From: Rhodothermus marinus
GTDB taxonomy: Bacteria; Bacteroidota; Rhodothermia; Rhodothermales; Rhodothermaceae
NCBI RefSeq assembly: GCF_009936275.1
Contig: NZ_AP019797.1
Coordinates: 425,501 to 489,500, forward strand
DNA length: 64,000 bases
Direction: 5' to 3'
This document shows, one piece after another, positions 33,974 to 42,358 of the stretch. Positions within the stretch are counted from its first letter, which is position 1. Each line of letters starts with the position of its first letter. The notes beneath the pieces are model-generated. The model saw only the letters and a list, made by a program, of their open reading frames with translations. It searched no databases and had not been told where the DNA came from. Position numbers and translations under genes: made by a program.

Positions 33974-34369
33974 ATGAAGCTGCTTCGACGCTGGCTGTCG
34001 AACCTTTCGCTCACGCGCACCGAGGCGGGCGTGCTGCTGGGATTGCTTGCGCTGTTGCTGGCGGGGCTGGCCTATCGCTGGTGGCAGCGTCAGCAGCCGG
34101 TGCCGCCGCCGACGGCCGAGGAAGCCGCACGCTTTCGGGAAGGGGCGGCGCGCATGCAGCAGGTGCTCAAGCCCGAGCCACTGAACGTCAACACGGCCAC
34201 GGCCGAAGAGCTGGAACGCCTGCCGCGCATCGGTCCGGTCCTGGCCCGTCGGATCATCGAATACCGTGAAACCCACGGCCCCTTCCGCCGCATTGAGGAG
34301 CTGGAGGCCGTGCCGGGTATCGGGCCGAAGACGCTCGAGGAGCTGGCCCCCCTGATCAGGGTCGAGTAG
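33974..34369 (+). CDS. ComEA-like helix-hairpin-helix protein
   Basis: A 131-residue protein with an N-terminal membrane helix (GVLLGLLALLLAGLAYRWW) and a C-terminal tandem helix-hairpin-helix unit, LNVNTATAEELERLPRIGPVLARRII ... VPGIGPKTLEELAPLI. ComEA proteins bind incoming double-stranded DNA during natural transformation, but short HhH proteins of this shape also occur without competence. The 3' end overlaps the next gene on the opposite strand by 14 bases. A TATCTTTA element at 33936-33943 may be its -7 box. Confidence 0.78.
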   Translation: MKLLRRWLSNLSLTRTEAGVLLGLLALLLAGLAYRWWQRQQPVPPPTAEEAARFREGAARMQQVLKPEPLNVNTATAEELERLPRIGPVLARRIIEYRETHGPFRRIEELEAVPGIGPKTLEELAPLIRVE

Positions 34370-34565
34370 GCGGCTCGGGCGTTTCTTTGTCGTGGTCGGC
34401 GCCGTTCGGACGCGCAGCCTGCTGACGTCGGAGGTATTCGGCCGTAAAGCGGCGGGCGGCTTCGTCTTCACGCTGCAGAAACCGGTACACCGGCACCAGC
34501 AACAACGCCGCCAGCGCCAGAAAGCCGATCAGCGCACCGAGAATGACCAGCGTGTAGTAGTCCAT
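34356..34565 (-). CDS. Small single-pass membrane protein
   Basis: A 69-residue protein: one N-terminal membrane helix (YTLVILGALIGFLALAALLLVPVYRFL) followed by a charged cytoplasmic tail, ending PEPPTRP. No family is recognised. It overlaps the 3' end of the ComEA-like gene (tail to tail) and points away from the divergent esterase gene. Confidence 0.55.
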   Translation of the reverse strand: MDYYTLVILGALIGFLALAALLLVPVYRFLQREDEAARRFTAEYLRRQQAARPNGADHDKETPEPPTRP

Positions 34566-34657
34566 GGGGAACGTTCGGTCTCTTGCGAATCTGAGTCGAA
34601 GCGCTTATTCTGCACGTTAACCGTTTATGTTCGTCTTCACTAAACCCTGCTACACCC

Positions 34658-35491
34658 ATGCATAGCTCTTCCACAACGCTATGGGGGCTGAGCTTGTTGC
34701 TCCTGATCGCCCTGGTCGCGCCCCCGGCTCGTGCGCAGGATTGCAGCTGCACGACGCAGACCGGCTTTCTGCTGCGCACGCTGGAGTACAACGGACAGAC
34801 GCACCACTATCAGGTCTTTGTGCCGCCCGATTACACGCCGGAGCGCACCTGGCCTGTGATTCTGTTTCTGCACGGGGCCGGCGAGCGAGGTACCGATGGC
34901 TTCAAGCCGACGGCCGTCGGGATCGGGCAGGCCATTCGGATGAACGTCGAACGCTTTCCGGCCATTGTGGTCTTTCCGCAGGTGCCGCCGGGACGCGCCT
35001 GGTTTGGCGAGCAGGCCGAGGTGGCCATGGCGGCGCTGGACGAGGTGATGGCCACCTATTCGGTTGATCCCGAGCGGGTCTATCTGACGGGGCTGTCGAT
35101 GGGCGGTCACGGCACCTGGTACGTCGCCTATCACTGGCCGGATCGCTTCGCGGCCATCGTGCCCATCTGCGGGTTTATTGTGTTTCCGGAGACGGCCCGA
35201 GGATTTTTCGGGGAGCTTCCACCGGGCCAGATGGAAATCCAGTCGGCCGAAGATCCGTACCGCAAGGTGGCCGAACGCATCAAGCACCTGCCCATCTGGG
35301 TATTCCACGGGGCCGACGATCCGGTTGTGCCGGTCGAGGCCTCCCGCCGCATGGTGGAGGTGCTGCGCGAACTGGGCGCCGACGTGCAGTACACCGAGTA
35401 CGAAGGCGTCGGACACAACGCGTGGGATCCGGCCTACGCCGAGTTTGCACTCATGCCCTGGCTGCTTTCGCATCGCCGCCCGAAGGAGTGA
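34658..35491 (+). CDS. Secreted esterase/prolyl-oligopeptidase-like hydrolase
   Basis: A 277-residue alpha/beta hydrolase with signal peptide (LLLLIALVAPPARAQ). After a short Cys-containing N-terminus (DCSCTTQTG) come FLHGAGERG (oxyanion loop), YLTGLSMGGHGTW (nucleophile Ser), WVFHGADDPVVPVEASR (Asp) and GVGHNAWDPAY (His). The pattern matches the PHB depolymerase/feruloyl-esterase-like exported hydrolases of Bacteroidota; substrate unknown. The next gene starts 11 bases downstream. Confidence 0.84.
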   Translation: MHSSSTTLWGLSLLLLIALVAPPARAQDCSCTTQTGFLLRTLEYNGQTHHYQVFVPPDYTPERTWPVILFLHGAGERGTDGFKPTAVGIGQAIRMNVERFPAIVVFPQVPPGRAWFGEQAEVAMAALDEVMATYSVDPERVYLTGLSMGGHGTWYVAYHWPDRFAAIVPICGFIVFPETARGFFGELPPGQMEIQSAEDPYRKVAERIKHLPIWVFHGADDPVVPVEASRRMVEVLRELGADVQYTEYEGVGHNAWDPAYAEFALMPWLLSHRRPKE

Positions 35492-35501
35492 AGCGTATCG
35501 T

Positions 35502-35699
35502 ATGATGATGTGCGAGCTGGACCGTGTAGTACTGGTGCAGGACCTCCCCGGGCATGGGCTTGAAGCAGGGGACGTGGGGACCGTCGTGCACGTCTACGGT
35601 AAGGGCGAAGGCTACGAAGTGGAGTTTATCGGCGGAGAAGGGGAGACCGTGGCGGAGATCACGCTGGGACGTGAAGACATCCGCCCTATGCGGTTCTAA
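35502..35699 (+). CDS. DUF4926 domain protein
   Basis: A 65-residue cytosolic protein with the DUF4926 pattern: ELDRVVLVQDLPGHGLEAGDVGTVVHVYG followed by YEVEFIGGEGETVAEITL, probably a small SH3-like barrel. Members are often found near toxin or mobile genes, but here it follows the esterase closely. Three ATG codons in tandem (35502, 35505, 35508) may start it. Confidence 0.7.
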   Translation: MMMCELDRVVLVQDLPGHGLEAGDVGTVVHVYGKGEGYEVEFIGGEGETVAEITLGREDIRPMRF

Positions 35700-35738
35700 A
35701 AAAAACCCGCCGTCGGCCGACGGCGGGTTTTTTTTAGA
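35698..35738. terminator. Bidirectional intrinsic terminator
   Basis: A long palindrome (CCCGCCGTCGG followed by its exact complement at 35706-35727) flanked by A-run on the left and T-run on the right. It can end transcription of the DUF4926 gene and of the convergent Spy-like gene. Confidence 0.88.
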
Positions 35739-35749
35739 CAGACGAAGCG

Positions 35750-36592
35750 TCATCCATCATTTCGCTGCACAGCCTGCCAGGCCCGGACCAGCCGGTGGTG
35801 TAGGCGGACGATCTCCTGCTGCTCAGGGGTCAGGATTTCGCTCAGCGCCCTGCGGTCGGGGCCCGGCTGCAGCGCCAGCGCGGCCAGTTGTTGCTGCTGC
35901 GCGTCGGTGAGGCGAAGCACTTCCAGCATGGCCTTCCGACTGTTTTCCGGCATGGCCTCCAGTCGGTCCAGCCGCTCCTGCTGCTCCGGCGTTAGCAGCT
36001 GGCGGAAGCGGGCGCGGTACTGCTCGCGGAGTTGCCGGGCCTGTTCCCGGAACGCTTCGGCCGAAAGCGTGCCTTCGCGCCGCTGGCGGAGCAGTTCGCG
36101 CATGGCATCGCCCTGGCGGCGCCGGAGCACGGCCAGCGAATCGCGCTGTGCTTCGGTCAGGTTCAGGTAGTCGGCCAGCCGTGCGCCCCGGGCGACCATC
36201 CAGGCGGCCCGACGGGCCGGAGGCCGATCATCCCGGCGGTGCAGCCGTTCGCGGCGCATCCGGCGGTCCGGTCGATCCTGACGCTCCCGCCATCTCCGCC
36301 GGGCCGGGCGTTCCCGCTCGGCGCGCAACGGTTCTTCCCAGAACTCTGCGCGCTGTTCGTCGTTGAGTCGGCGTTGCAGCTCGGCGGCCACGTACCAGAA
36401 GAAGCCGCCCTGCTCGTAGCGGTCGGCGTGACGCGCGAAGGCCTCGCGGAGCGCCTGCGCGGTCGCCTCGGAGAGCTGCAGCCGCTCGGCCATCCGCTGT
36501 GCCACCGCGTTCAGGTCCGGTTGCGACTGGGCCAGCGCGGTCGGCGCGGCCCACACGAGCAGGCCGAGCACCATGGCGCGAATCTTGTTCAT
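35750..36592 (-). CDS. Periplasmic Spy/CpxP-like protein with LTxxQ repeats
   Basis: A 280-residue exported protein (signal peptide to APTALAQ at residue 22). It consists of charged helices carrying four LTxxQ motifs: LTEAQRDSL, LTPEQQERL, LTDAQQQQL and LTPEQQEIV, the hallmark of Spy/CpxP/CnrX chaperone-like sensors. An arginine-rich stretch lies at about residues 90-130. The family buffers envelope stress or unfolded proteins. It has no adjacent two-component system. Confidence 0.72.
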   Translation of the reverse strand: MNKIRAMVLGLLVWAAPTALAQSQPDLNAVAQRMAERLQLSEATAQALREAFARHADRYEQGGFFWYVAAELQRRLNDEQRAEFWEEPLRAERERPARRRWRERQDRPDRRMRRERLHRRDDRPPARRAAWMVARGARLADYLNLTEAQRDSLAVLRRRQGDAMRELLRQRREGTLSAEAFREQARQLREQYRARFRQLLTPEQQERLDRLEAMPENSRKAMLEVLRLTDAQQQQLAALALQPGPDRRALSEILTPEQQEIVRLHHRLVRAWQAVQRNDG

Positions 36593-36640
36593 GGCATTCC
36601 TGTGTTTGGTGAGACGGTTCTGGGTTGCATAACGGAAGCC

Positions 36641-37165
36641 ATGGCGCGCGAGTTGTCACGGTTCTGTGGCGAGTTTCTGGAAAAACCTGACGGACGCATG
36701 GTCGAGACGGTCGTACGGGTGGTCGATGTGTACGCGTATCGGCTGGAAGAAGGCCGACCGCGGTTTCTGCTGCTGCGACGGGCGCCGGGCGTCAGCTACG
36801 CCGGTCAGTGGCGCATGATCGGCGGGAAGATCCGGCGCGGCGAAGCGGCCTGGCAGACCGCGCTGCGTGAGATCGAAGAGGAAACCGGCCAGCAGCCGCG
36901 TCGGCTCTGGGTGGTCCCCTCGCTCAACGCCTTCTACGAGTGGCAGCACGATCGCGTCAATCTGATTCCGGCTTTTGCCGCCGAGCTGACCGACGATCCC
37001 GTGCTCAACGACGAACACGACGCCTTCGCCTGGCTCGACGAAGAGGAGGCCGTCGCCCGTCTGCCCTGGCCCGAGCAGCAACGCCTGCTCCGGCTGACCG
37101 CCCGGCTGCTGCGCCAGGGCCTGCCGCCGGAAATTTTTGTATTCGAATGCGAAAATGCTCAATGA
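36641..37165 (+). CDS. NUDIX hydrolase
   Basis: A 174-residue enzyme with a complete Nudix box, GGKIRRGEAAWQTALREIEEETG (fits GX5EX7REUXEEXGU), hydrolysing a nucleoside diphosphate-X compound. The start ATG 36641 has a weak GGAAG ahead. It resembles dATP or dihydroneopterin triphosphate pyrophosphatases in length, but the substrate is not decidable. The gap to the next gene holds an AT-rich stretch and a hairpin. Confidence 0.83.
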   Translation: MARELSRFCGEFLEKPDGRMVETVVRVVDVYAYRLEEGRPRFLLLRRAPGVSYAGQWRMIGGKIRRGEAAWQTALREIEEETGQQPRRLWVVPSLNAFYEWQHDRVNLIPAFAAELTDDPVLNDEHDAFAWLDEEEAVARLPWPEQQRLLRLTARLLRQGLPPEIFVFECENAQ

Positions 37166-37187
37166 AATATTGAATACTATTTTGTCT

Positions 37188-37195
37188 TATTTTTG
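37188..37195 (+). promoter_or_regulatory. Possible -7 element before the NapA-like gene
   Basis: TATTTTTG matches the TAnnTTTG box; the surrounding 37161-37200 is unusually AT-rich. No correctly spaced TTTG is present upstream, so the call is weak. Confidence 0.3.
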
Positions 37196-37223
37196 CGCTT
37201 GTGCCGAGAGAAATCCTATCTTG

Positions 37224-37255
37224 AGGACAGGTTTTCAAGATGAACCTGTCCTTTT
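37224..37255 (+). terminator. Hairpin with T-run overlapping the start of the NapA-like gene
   Basis: AGGACAGGTT (37224-37233) and AACCTGTCCT (37243-37252) form a 10-bp perfect stem with a 9-base loop, followed by TTTCT (37253-37257); the four T at 37252-37255 overlap the stem end. It looks like an intrinsic terminator or attenuator. The first ATG (37240) lies inside the loop; the second in-frame ATG (37258) lies just after it. Confidence 0.55.
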
Positions 37256-39528
37256 CTATGGAAAGTGGAAAACTGACCCGTCGCGAGCTGCTGCAGCGGC
37301 TCAGCGCGTTGGCCGGCGGGCTGATCCTGACCGGTCCCATTTCCGGATGTGAGGGCTTCTGGCGTCGCGAGCCGGCCATTCCGGTCGATAGCTGGCACAA
37401 AGGGGTCTGCCGGTTCTGCGGCACCGGTTGTGGCATCATGATCGGTGTGCGGGATGGCAAGGTGGTCGACGTCAAAGGCGACGAGTACGCGCACAACCGG
37501 GGGCGGATCTGCATCAAAGGGGTGCTGAATCGCGAAATTCTCTACGTCCGCGATCGGGCGCTGTACCCGATGATCCGCCGCAACGGGCGGCTGGAGCGGG
37601 CTTCTTGGGACGAGGCCATGTCGTTGGTGGCCGAACGCTTCCGGGAGGCCATCGATCGCTACGGGCCCGACAGCGTGGCTTTCTACGGCAGCGGCCAGCT
37701 CTTTACCGAAGAAAGCTACACGGCCAACAAGCTCTTCAAGGCCGGCATCGGCACGAACAACGTGGACGGCAACCCGCGGCTGTGCATGGCTTCGGCGGCG
37801 GCCGGATACATCTCGGTTTTCGGAAAAGACGAGCCGATGGGTTGCTACGAGGACATCGATTATGCCACGTGCTTCTTCATCACGGGCTCCAACACGGCCG
37901 ACTGCCATCCCATCGTCTGGGAACGCATCATGGACCGCAAGCGGAGTCGGCCCGAGACGGTGATCATCGTGGTCGATCCGCGGCGCACGCGCACGGCGCG
38001 CCATGCCGATTACCATCTGGCCATCCGGCCGGGCACCGACGTGGCGCTCTACAATGCCATGATCTACGAGTTCATCCGGAACGGCTTCATCGACCAGGAC
38101 ATGGTCGAAAATTACCTGACGTTCCGGGAAGGCGACGCCGAGCGCACGTTCGAGGACCTGAAGCGGCACGTGGCGCAGTACACGCCGGAGCGGGTAGCGC
38201 CTGTCTGTGGGGTGGATGCCCGGCAGATCGAAGAGGTGGCCTATCTGTTTGCCGCCTCCGAGGCAACCATGTCGATCTGGACGATGGGGCTCAACCAGCA
38301 GGCGCAGGGCACGGCGGCCAACCGGCTGGTCAACGCCATGCACCTGCTCACCGGGCATATCGGGCGGCCGGGTGCCACGCCGTTTTCGCTGACGGGGCAG
38401 CCGAACGCCGGCGGCGGCGTGCGCGACACGGGCGCGCTGGCCCACGCGTTGCCCAACGGCCGCGTGGTGGCCAATCCGCAACATCGGGCCGAGATGGAGG
38501 ACCTCTGGGGCGTGCCGCGTGGCCGCATCAGCCCGAAGCCCGGCTATCACGCCGTGGCCATGTTCGAAGCCATGGCGCGGGGCGATCTGAAGTGTGTACT
38601 CATCATGGGGACCAATCCGGCCCAGTCGCTCCCGCACGCCGAGCGCTACCGCGAGGCCATGCAGCGGACCTTCCTGGTGGTGGCCGACGCCATCTATCCC
38701 ACCGAGACGGCTCAGTTTGCCGACGTCTTTCTACCGTCGGCCATGTGGGTCGAAAAAGGCGGCGTCTTCAGTCAGTCGGAGCGACGCTACCATCTGGTGC
38801 CCAAACTGGTCGAGCCGCCGGGCGAGGCGCGCTCGGACCTGGAGATTCTGGTCGAACTGGCCGATCGCCTGGGCTACGGCGACCTGATCAAGGCACGCAC
38901 GCCGGAGGAGGTCTGGGACGAGTGGCGGCAGATTTCGGCGCATTCGCCCTACAACTTCGCCGGCATCACCTACGAGCGGCTGAAAAAAGAGCGGGGGGTT
39001 CTCTGGCCGGCCCCGACAGAGGACCATCCGGGCACCTGCCGGCGCTACGTGCCGGGTGAGGACCCCATGGCAAAAGGCACCGGCCGCTTCGACTTCTACG
39101 GGCGGCCCGACGGACGGGCGGTCGTCTATCTGGAGCATCAGCAGCCGTCCAGCGATCCGCGCTCGGACGAATACCCGCTCACGCTGGTGACCGGGCGCGT
39201 CTACGAGCACTGGCACACACTGACGATCACCGGCAAACTCGAGGAGCTGGAAGACATCACCACCGACTTTCTGGTAGTGCATCCCCGCGATGCCCATCGC
39301 TACGGCATCCGTGACGGCGAGCCCGTGCTGGTCGAGAGCCGACGCGGGCGTGCCGTGCTGAAGGCGCGGGTGAGCACCGACATCACGCCGGGGGTTGTTT
39401 TTGCGCCTTTCCATTCGCCCGAGGCGTTGGTCAATCGGGTGGTGAACAATACCGTCGATCCGATTTCCAAAGAACCGGCCTTTAAGGAGAGCGCCGTGCG
39501 TATTCGTCCGGCCTCTTCTGCGGCCTGA
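37240..39528 (+). CDS. NapA-like molybdopterin nitrate reductase catalytic subunit
   Basis: A 762-residue molybdo-bis-PGD oxidoreductase. The N-terminus has a twin-arginine motif (TRRELLQRLSA, residues 13-23) and then LTGPISGC, a lipobox with Cys37, so it may be a Tat-exported lipoprotein. Cys57, 60, 64 and 91 bind a [4Fe-4S] cluster, and Cys182 in NPRLCMAS is the Mo ligand typical of NapA/NasA. Further support: DEPMGCYEDID, TMGLNQQAQGT, and C-terminal cofactor-binding domain from about residue 640. Napped by a tetraheme cytochrome gene downstream; no napB or napD is present. ATG 37258 is an alternative start. Confidence 0.85.
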   Translation: MNLSFSMESGKLTRRELLQRLSALAGGLILTGPISGCEGFWRREPAIPVDSWHKGVCRFCGTGCGIMIGVRDGKVVDVKGDEYAHNRGRICIKGVLNREILYVRDRALYPMIRRNGRLERASWDEAMSLVAERFREAIDRYGPDSVAFYGSGQLFTEESYTANKLFKAGIGTNNVDGNPRLCMASAAAGYISVFGKDEPMGCYEDIDYATCFFITGSNTADCHPIVWERIMDRKRSRPETVIIVVDPRRTRTARHADYHLAIRPGTDVALYNAMIYEFIRNGFIDQDMVENYLTFREGDAERTFEDLKRHVAQYTPERVAPVCGVDARQIEEVAYLFAASEATMSIWTMGLNQQAQGTAANRLVNAMHLLTGHIGRPGATPFSLTGQPNAGGGVRDTGALAHALPNGRVVANPQHRAEMEDLWGVPRGRISPKPGYHAVAMFEAMARGDLKCVLIMGTNPAQSLPHAERYREAMQRTFLVVADAIYPTETAQFADVFLPSAMWVEKGGVFSQSERRYHLVPKLVEPPGEARSDLEILVELADRLGYGDLIKARTPEEVWDEWRQISAHSPYNFAGITYERLKKERGVLWPAPTEDHPGTCRRYVPGEDPMAKGTGRFDFYGRPDGRAVVYLEHQQPSSDPRSDEYPLTLVTGRVYEHWHTLTITGKLEELEDITTDFLVVHPRDAHRYGIRDGEPVLVESRRGRAVLKARVSTDITPGVVFAPFHSPEALVNRVVNNTVDPISKEPAFKESAVRIRPASSAA

Positions 39529-39544
39529 AACGTCGGTTATTCCT

Positions 39545-40273
39545 ATGAACCGTCTACAACGCATCCTGCTGCGGGTACTGGTGGTCGGCTGGCCCGGACT
39601 GGCCTGGGCCGCCGAGGGTGAAACGCCCGGTATCACGTCGGCCGAACTGTTTCGGATCATCGGCATTGTGGCCGCGCTGCTGGGCATCGGCTGGCTGGTG
39701 GTGAGCCACTGGCTGCTGCGCGACCGACTGCCCCGCACCTTCTACCACTGGGCCATGCTACTGGGGCTCTTTGCGCTGCCGGCCCTGGCGCTGATGGGGG
39801 CCGTCGAGTTCGTCTTCGAAGAGACGAAGACGGTCGCCTCCTGCAATTCGTGCCATGTGATGGAGCCGTTCGTGCGCGACCTGCAGGATCCGCACAGCGC
39901 TACGCTGGCCGCCCGGCACTATCGCAACAAGTGGATTCCGGAAAACCAGTGCTACGCCTGCCACACGACCTACGGCCTGCATGGCTCGTTCGAGGCCAAG
40001 CGGGACGGCTTTCGGCACTGGTTGCTCTATGTGACCCGGAGCTGGGACGAGCCAATCCAGTACAGCGGATCCTATCCCAACATCAACTGCCTGAACTGTC
40101 ACGGCGAGACCGATGCGTTTCAGCGCGTACCGTCGCATGGTGCGCTGATGACCGAGCTGCAGGCCGATCGGGTAGCCTGCACAAGCTGTCACGGTCCGCC
40201 GCATCCGACGCCGCCCGAGCGGACGCGCCTGCTTTCGGCTGCTCCCGTACACTCATCCCGCGAAATGCCATGA
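39545..40273 (+). CDS. Tetraheme NapC/NirT-like membrane cytochrome c
   Basis: A 242-residue cytochrome with four CxxCH haem motifs: CNSCH at 100-104, CYACH at 136-140, CLNCH at 182-186 and CTSCH at 212-216. N-terminal signal-like helix (to about residue 23), and two further helices (about 37-56 and 70-90) anchor it. It should carry electrons from menaquinol to the NapA-like enzyme encoded 17 bases upstream. Its stop overlaps the start of the next small gene. Confidence 0.85.
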   Translation: MNRLQRILLRVLVVGWPGLAWAAEGETPGITSAELFRIIGIVAALLGIGWLVVSHWLLRDRLPRTFYHWAMLLGLFALPALALMGAVEFVFEETKTVASCNSCHVMEPFVRDLQDPHSATLAARHYRNKWIPENQCYACHTTYGLHGSFEAKRDGFRHWLLYVTRSWDEPIQYSGSYPNINCLNCHGETDAFQRVPSHGALMTELQADRVACTSCHGPPHPTPPERTRLLSAAPVHSSREMP

Positions 40274-40482
40274 ACGCTGCTGCTTCTGTCGATCGTCTGC
40301 TGCGTACGGCCGTCGTGCTGGCCATCGTCGGCCTGAGCTGTCTGCTGATTTTCCTGCTCAGCGGCTTTGCCGCCTGGAGCGTGGGCCTCGGGATCTTTCT
40401 GGGCGTGCCGCTGCTGATGGTGGCGCTGGTGCTTTACGTGCTCGTGGTGATTCGCGATCTGCGGCGGCGCGGGGCGCTCTGA
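40270..40482 (+). CDS. Small two-helix membrane protein
   Basis: A 70-residue protein with two hydrophobic helices (VVLAIVGLSCLLIFLLSGF and LGIFLGVPLLMVALVLYVLVVI) and a basic C-terminus (RDLRRRGAL). The start overlaps the stop of the cytochrome gene (ATGA), so it is part of the nitrate-reductase-like operon and may be an accessory membrane subunit. No family recognised. Confidence 0.6.
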   Translation: MNAAASVDRLLRTAVVLAIVGLSCLLIFLLSGFAAWSVGLGIFLGVPLLMVALVLYVLVVIRDLRRRGAL

Positions 40483-40548
40483 ACCGACCGGATCAGCCGG
40501 GCCGGCTCGGGCGTTCGAGACGGGCTGCTGCTGTGGACTGGTTGGCGT

Positions 40549-42351
40549 ATGGGGACGCTCGCCCGGCTGAATCCGTACTTCTGGAAGTACCGGCGGCTGT
40601 TTGGCCCCGGCTTGCTCTGCGCCATCGCGTCGGCGCTGTTCGCGATGCTCGCGCCGGGCGTCGTCCGCCAGGCCGTCGATAGCGTGCCCCGCTTCGTGGC
40701 CTACTATCGGGCCGTCGAGGGTACCGAAGCCCAGCCGTTCTTCTACGCCTATGCGCTGACGGGCCTGCTCTTCTACGGCGGCGTCATTCTGGGACTGAGC
40801 CTGCTCAGCGGGCTGTTCACGTTTCTGATGCGCCGGACGCTCGTGGTGGCCTCGCGCCACATCGAGTTCGACCTGCGTAACGCGCTCTACGAACACCTGC
40901 AGCGGCTGCCGCCGAGCTTCTACCGGAAGTTTCCTACGGGCGACGTGCTCACGCGCGCGACCAGCGACATCGAGCAGGTACGGCGCTACGTGGGACCGGC
41001 CATCATGTACGCCACGCGGGCCGTGGTGCTCATGGTGGCCGCCATTACCGCCATGCTGCTGATCTCGCCGGAGCTGACGCTCTACACGCTGCTGCCCATG
41101 CCGCTGCTGGCGGTAGGCGTCTTCTGGGTGGCGCACCTGGTCCATCAGCGAAGCGATGCATTGCAGGCCCAGTATGCGCGCCTGACCAGCCGGGTGCAGG
41201 AAGCGCTCAACGGCATCCGCGTGCTGAAGGCCTACACGCGTGAGGAGGCCGAAGCCCGCGCCTTCGACGCCGAAAGCGAGGCCTACCGTCGCCGCATGCT
41301 CGACCTGGCCCGCGTCGATGCCTTCTGGTCGCCGATTTTTCTGCTGCTGACAGGACTTTCGACGATCCTGGTCGTCTGGAAAGGCGGCCAGCTGGCCATG
41401 GCCGGCGCCATCACGATCGGTAACATCGCCGAGTTCATCATCTACGTGGCGCTCATGACCTGGCCGGTGGCGTCGGTGGGCTTTGTCCTGTCGATGATTC
41501 AGCGGGCGTCGGCCTCGATGAATCGGCTCGTCGAGATCTTTGATACCGAGCCGGAAATCCGGGACGATCCGGCCTGGACAGACGATTCGATCCGGCAGAT
41601 CGAAGGGCGGATCACGTTCAAAAACGTGTACTTCCGTTACGAGGAAGACGGCCCCTGGGTGCTCGAAGACATCAGCTTCGACCTGCCGGCCGGCGGCGTG
41701 CTGGGTATCGTGGGACGCACCGGAGCGGGCAAGACCACGCTGGTCGAACTGATTCCCCGGCTCATTGAGCCGGTGCGTGGCGTGGTGGAGATCGACGGGC
41801 ACGACGTGCGGCGCATCCCGCTGGCCGTGCTGCGCCGCGCCATCGGCTACGCGCCCCAGGACGTGTTTCTCTTCAGCGACACGGTGGCGGCCAACATCGC
41901 CTTTGGCGAACTGGAGGCCGACCTGGCCCGCATCGAAGAAGCCGCCTGCGAGGCCGATCTGCTGGAGAACGTGCGGCACTTCCCGCACGGCTTCGAGACG
42001 TTCGTCGGGGAGCGCGGCATCACGCTCTCGGGCGGACAGAAGCAGCGCACGGCGATCGCCCGGGCGCTCATCCGGCGGCCCCGTATTCTCATTCTGGACG
42101 ATGCGCTCTCGGCCGTCGATACTGAGACGGAGCGACGCATTCTGCGCCAGCTGCGTCGGCACTACGGCAAGCGGACGGTGGTCATCGTCAGCCATCGCAT
42201 TTCGGCCGTGCAGGAGGCCGATCTGATCCTGGTGCTCGACGAAGGCCGGATCGTCGAGCGCGGGACGCACGCCGAGCTGCTCAAACAGGACGGTCTCTAC
42301 GCCCGCCTGTACCGGCAGCAGTTGCTGGAGGAGGAGCTGAAACAACTGTAG
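40549..42351 (+). CDS. ABC exporter half-transporter (degenerate-site subunit)
   Basis: A 600-residue type IV ABC exporter half: six membrane helices (about 1-320) and an ATPase domain (about 345-590). Walker A GRTGAGKTT, Q loop APQDVF, signature LSGGQ, Walker B ILILDDALSAVD with Asp where the catalytic Glu is expected, and switch His in VSHRI. It probably pairs with the 43329-45131 product, whose signature is altered. The substrate (lipid, drug or peptide) is unknown. Confidence 0.87.
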   Translation: MGTLARLNPYFWKYRRLFGPGLLCAIASALFAMLAPGVVRQAVDSVPRFVAYYRAVEGTEAQPFFYAYALTGLLFYGGVILGLSLLSGLFTFLMRRTLVVASRHIEFDLRNALYEHLQRLPPSFYRKFPTGDVLTRATSDIEQVRRYVGPAIMYATRAVVLMVAAITAMLLISPELTLYTLLPMPLLAVGVFWVAHLVHQRSDALQAQYARLTSRVQEALNGIRVLKAYTREEAEARAFDAESEAYRRRMLDLARVDAFWSPIFLLLTGLSTILVVWKGGQLAMAGAITIGNIAEFIIYVALMTWPVASVGFVLSMIQRASASMNRLVEIFDTEPEIRDDPAWTDDSIRQIEGRITFKNVYFRYEEDGPWVLEDISFDLPAGGVLGIVGRTGAGKTTLVELIPRLIEPVRGVVEIDGHDVRRIPLAVLRRAIGYAPQDVFLFSDTVAANIAFGELEADLARIEEAACEADLLENVRHFPHGFETFVGERGITLSGGQKQRTAIARALIRRPRILILDDALSAVDTETERRILRQLRRHYGKRTVVIVSHRISAVQEADLILVLDEGRIVERGTHAELLKQDGLYARLYRQQLLEEELKQL

Positions 42352-42358
42352 CGCGATC

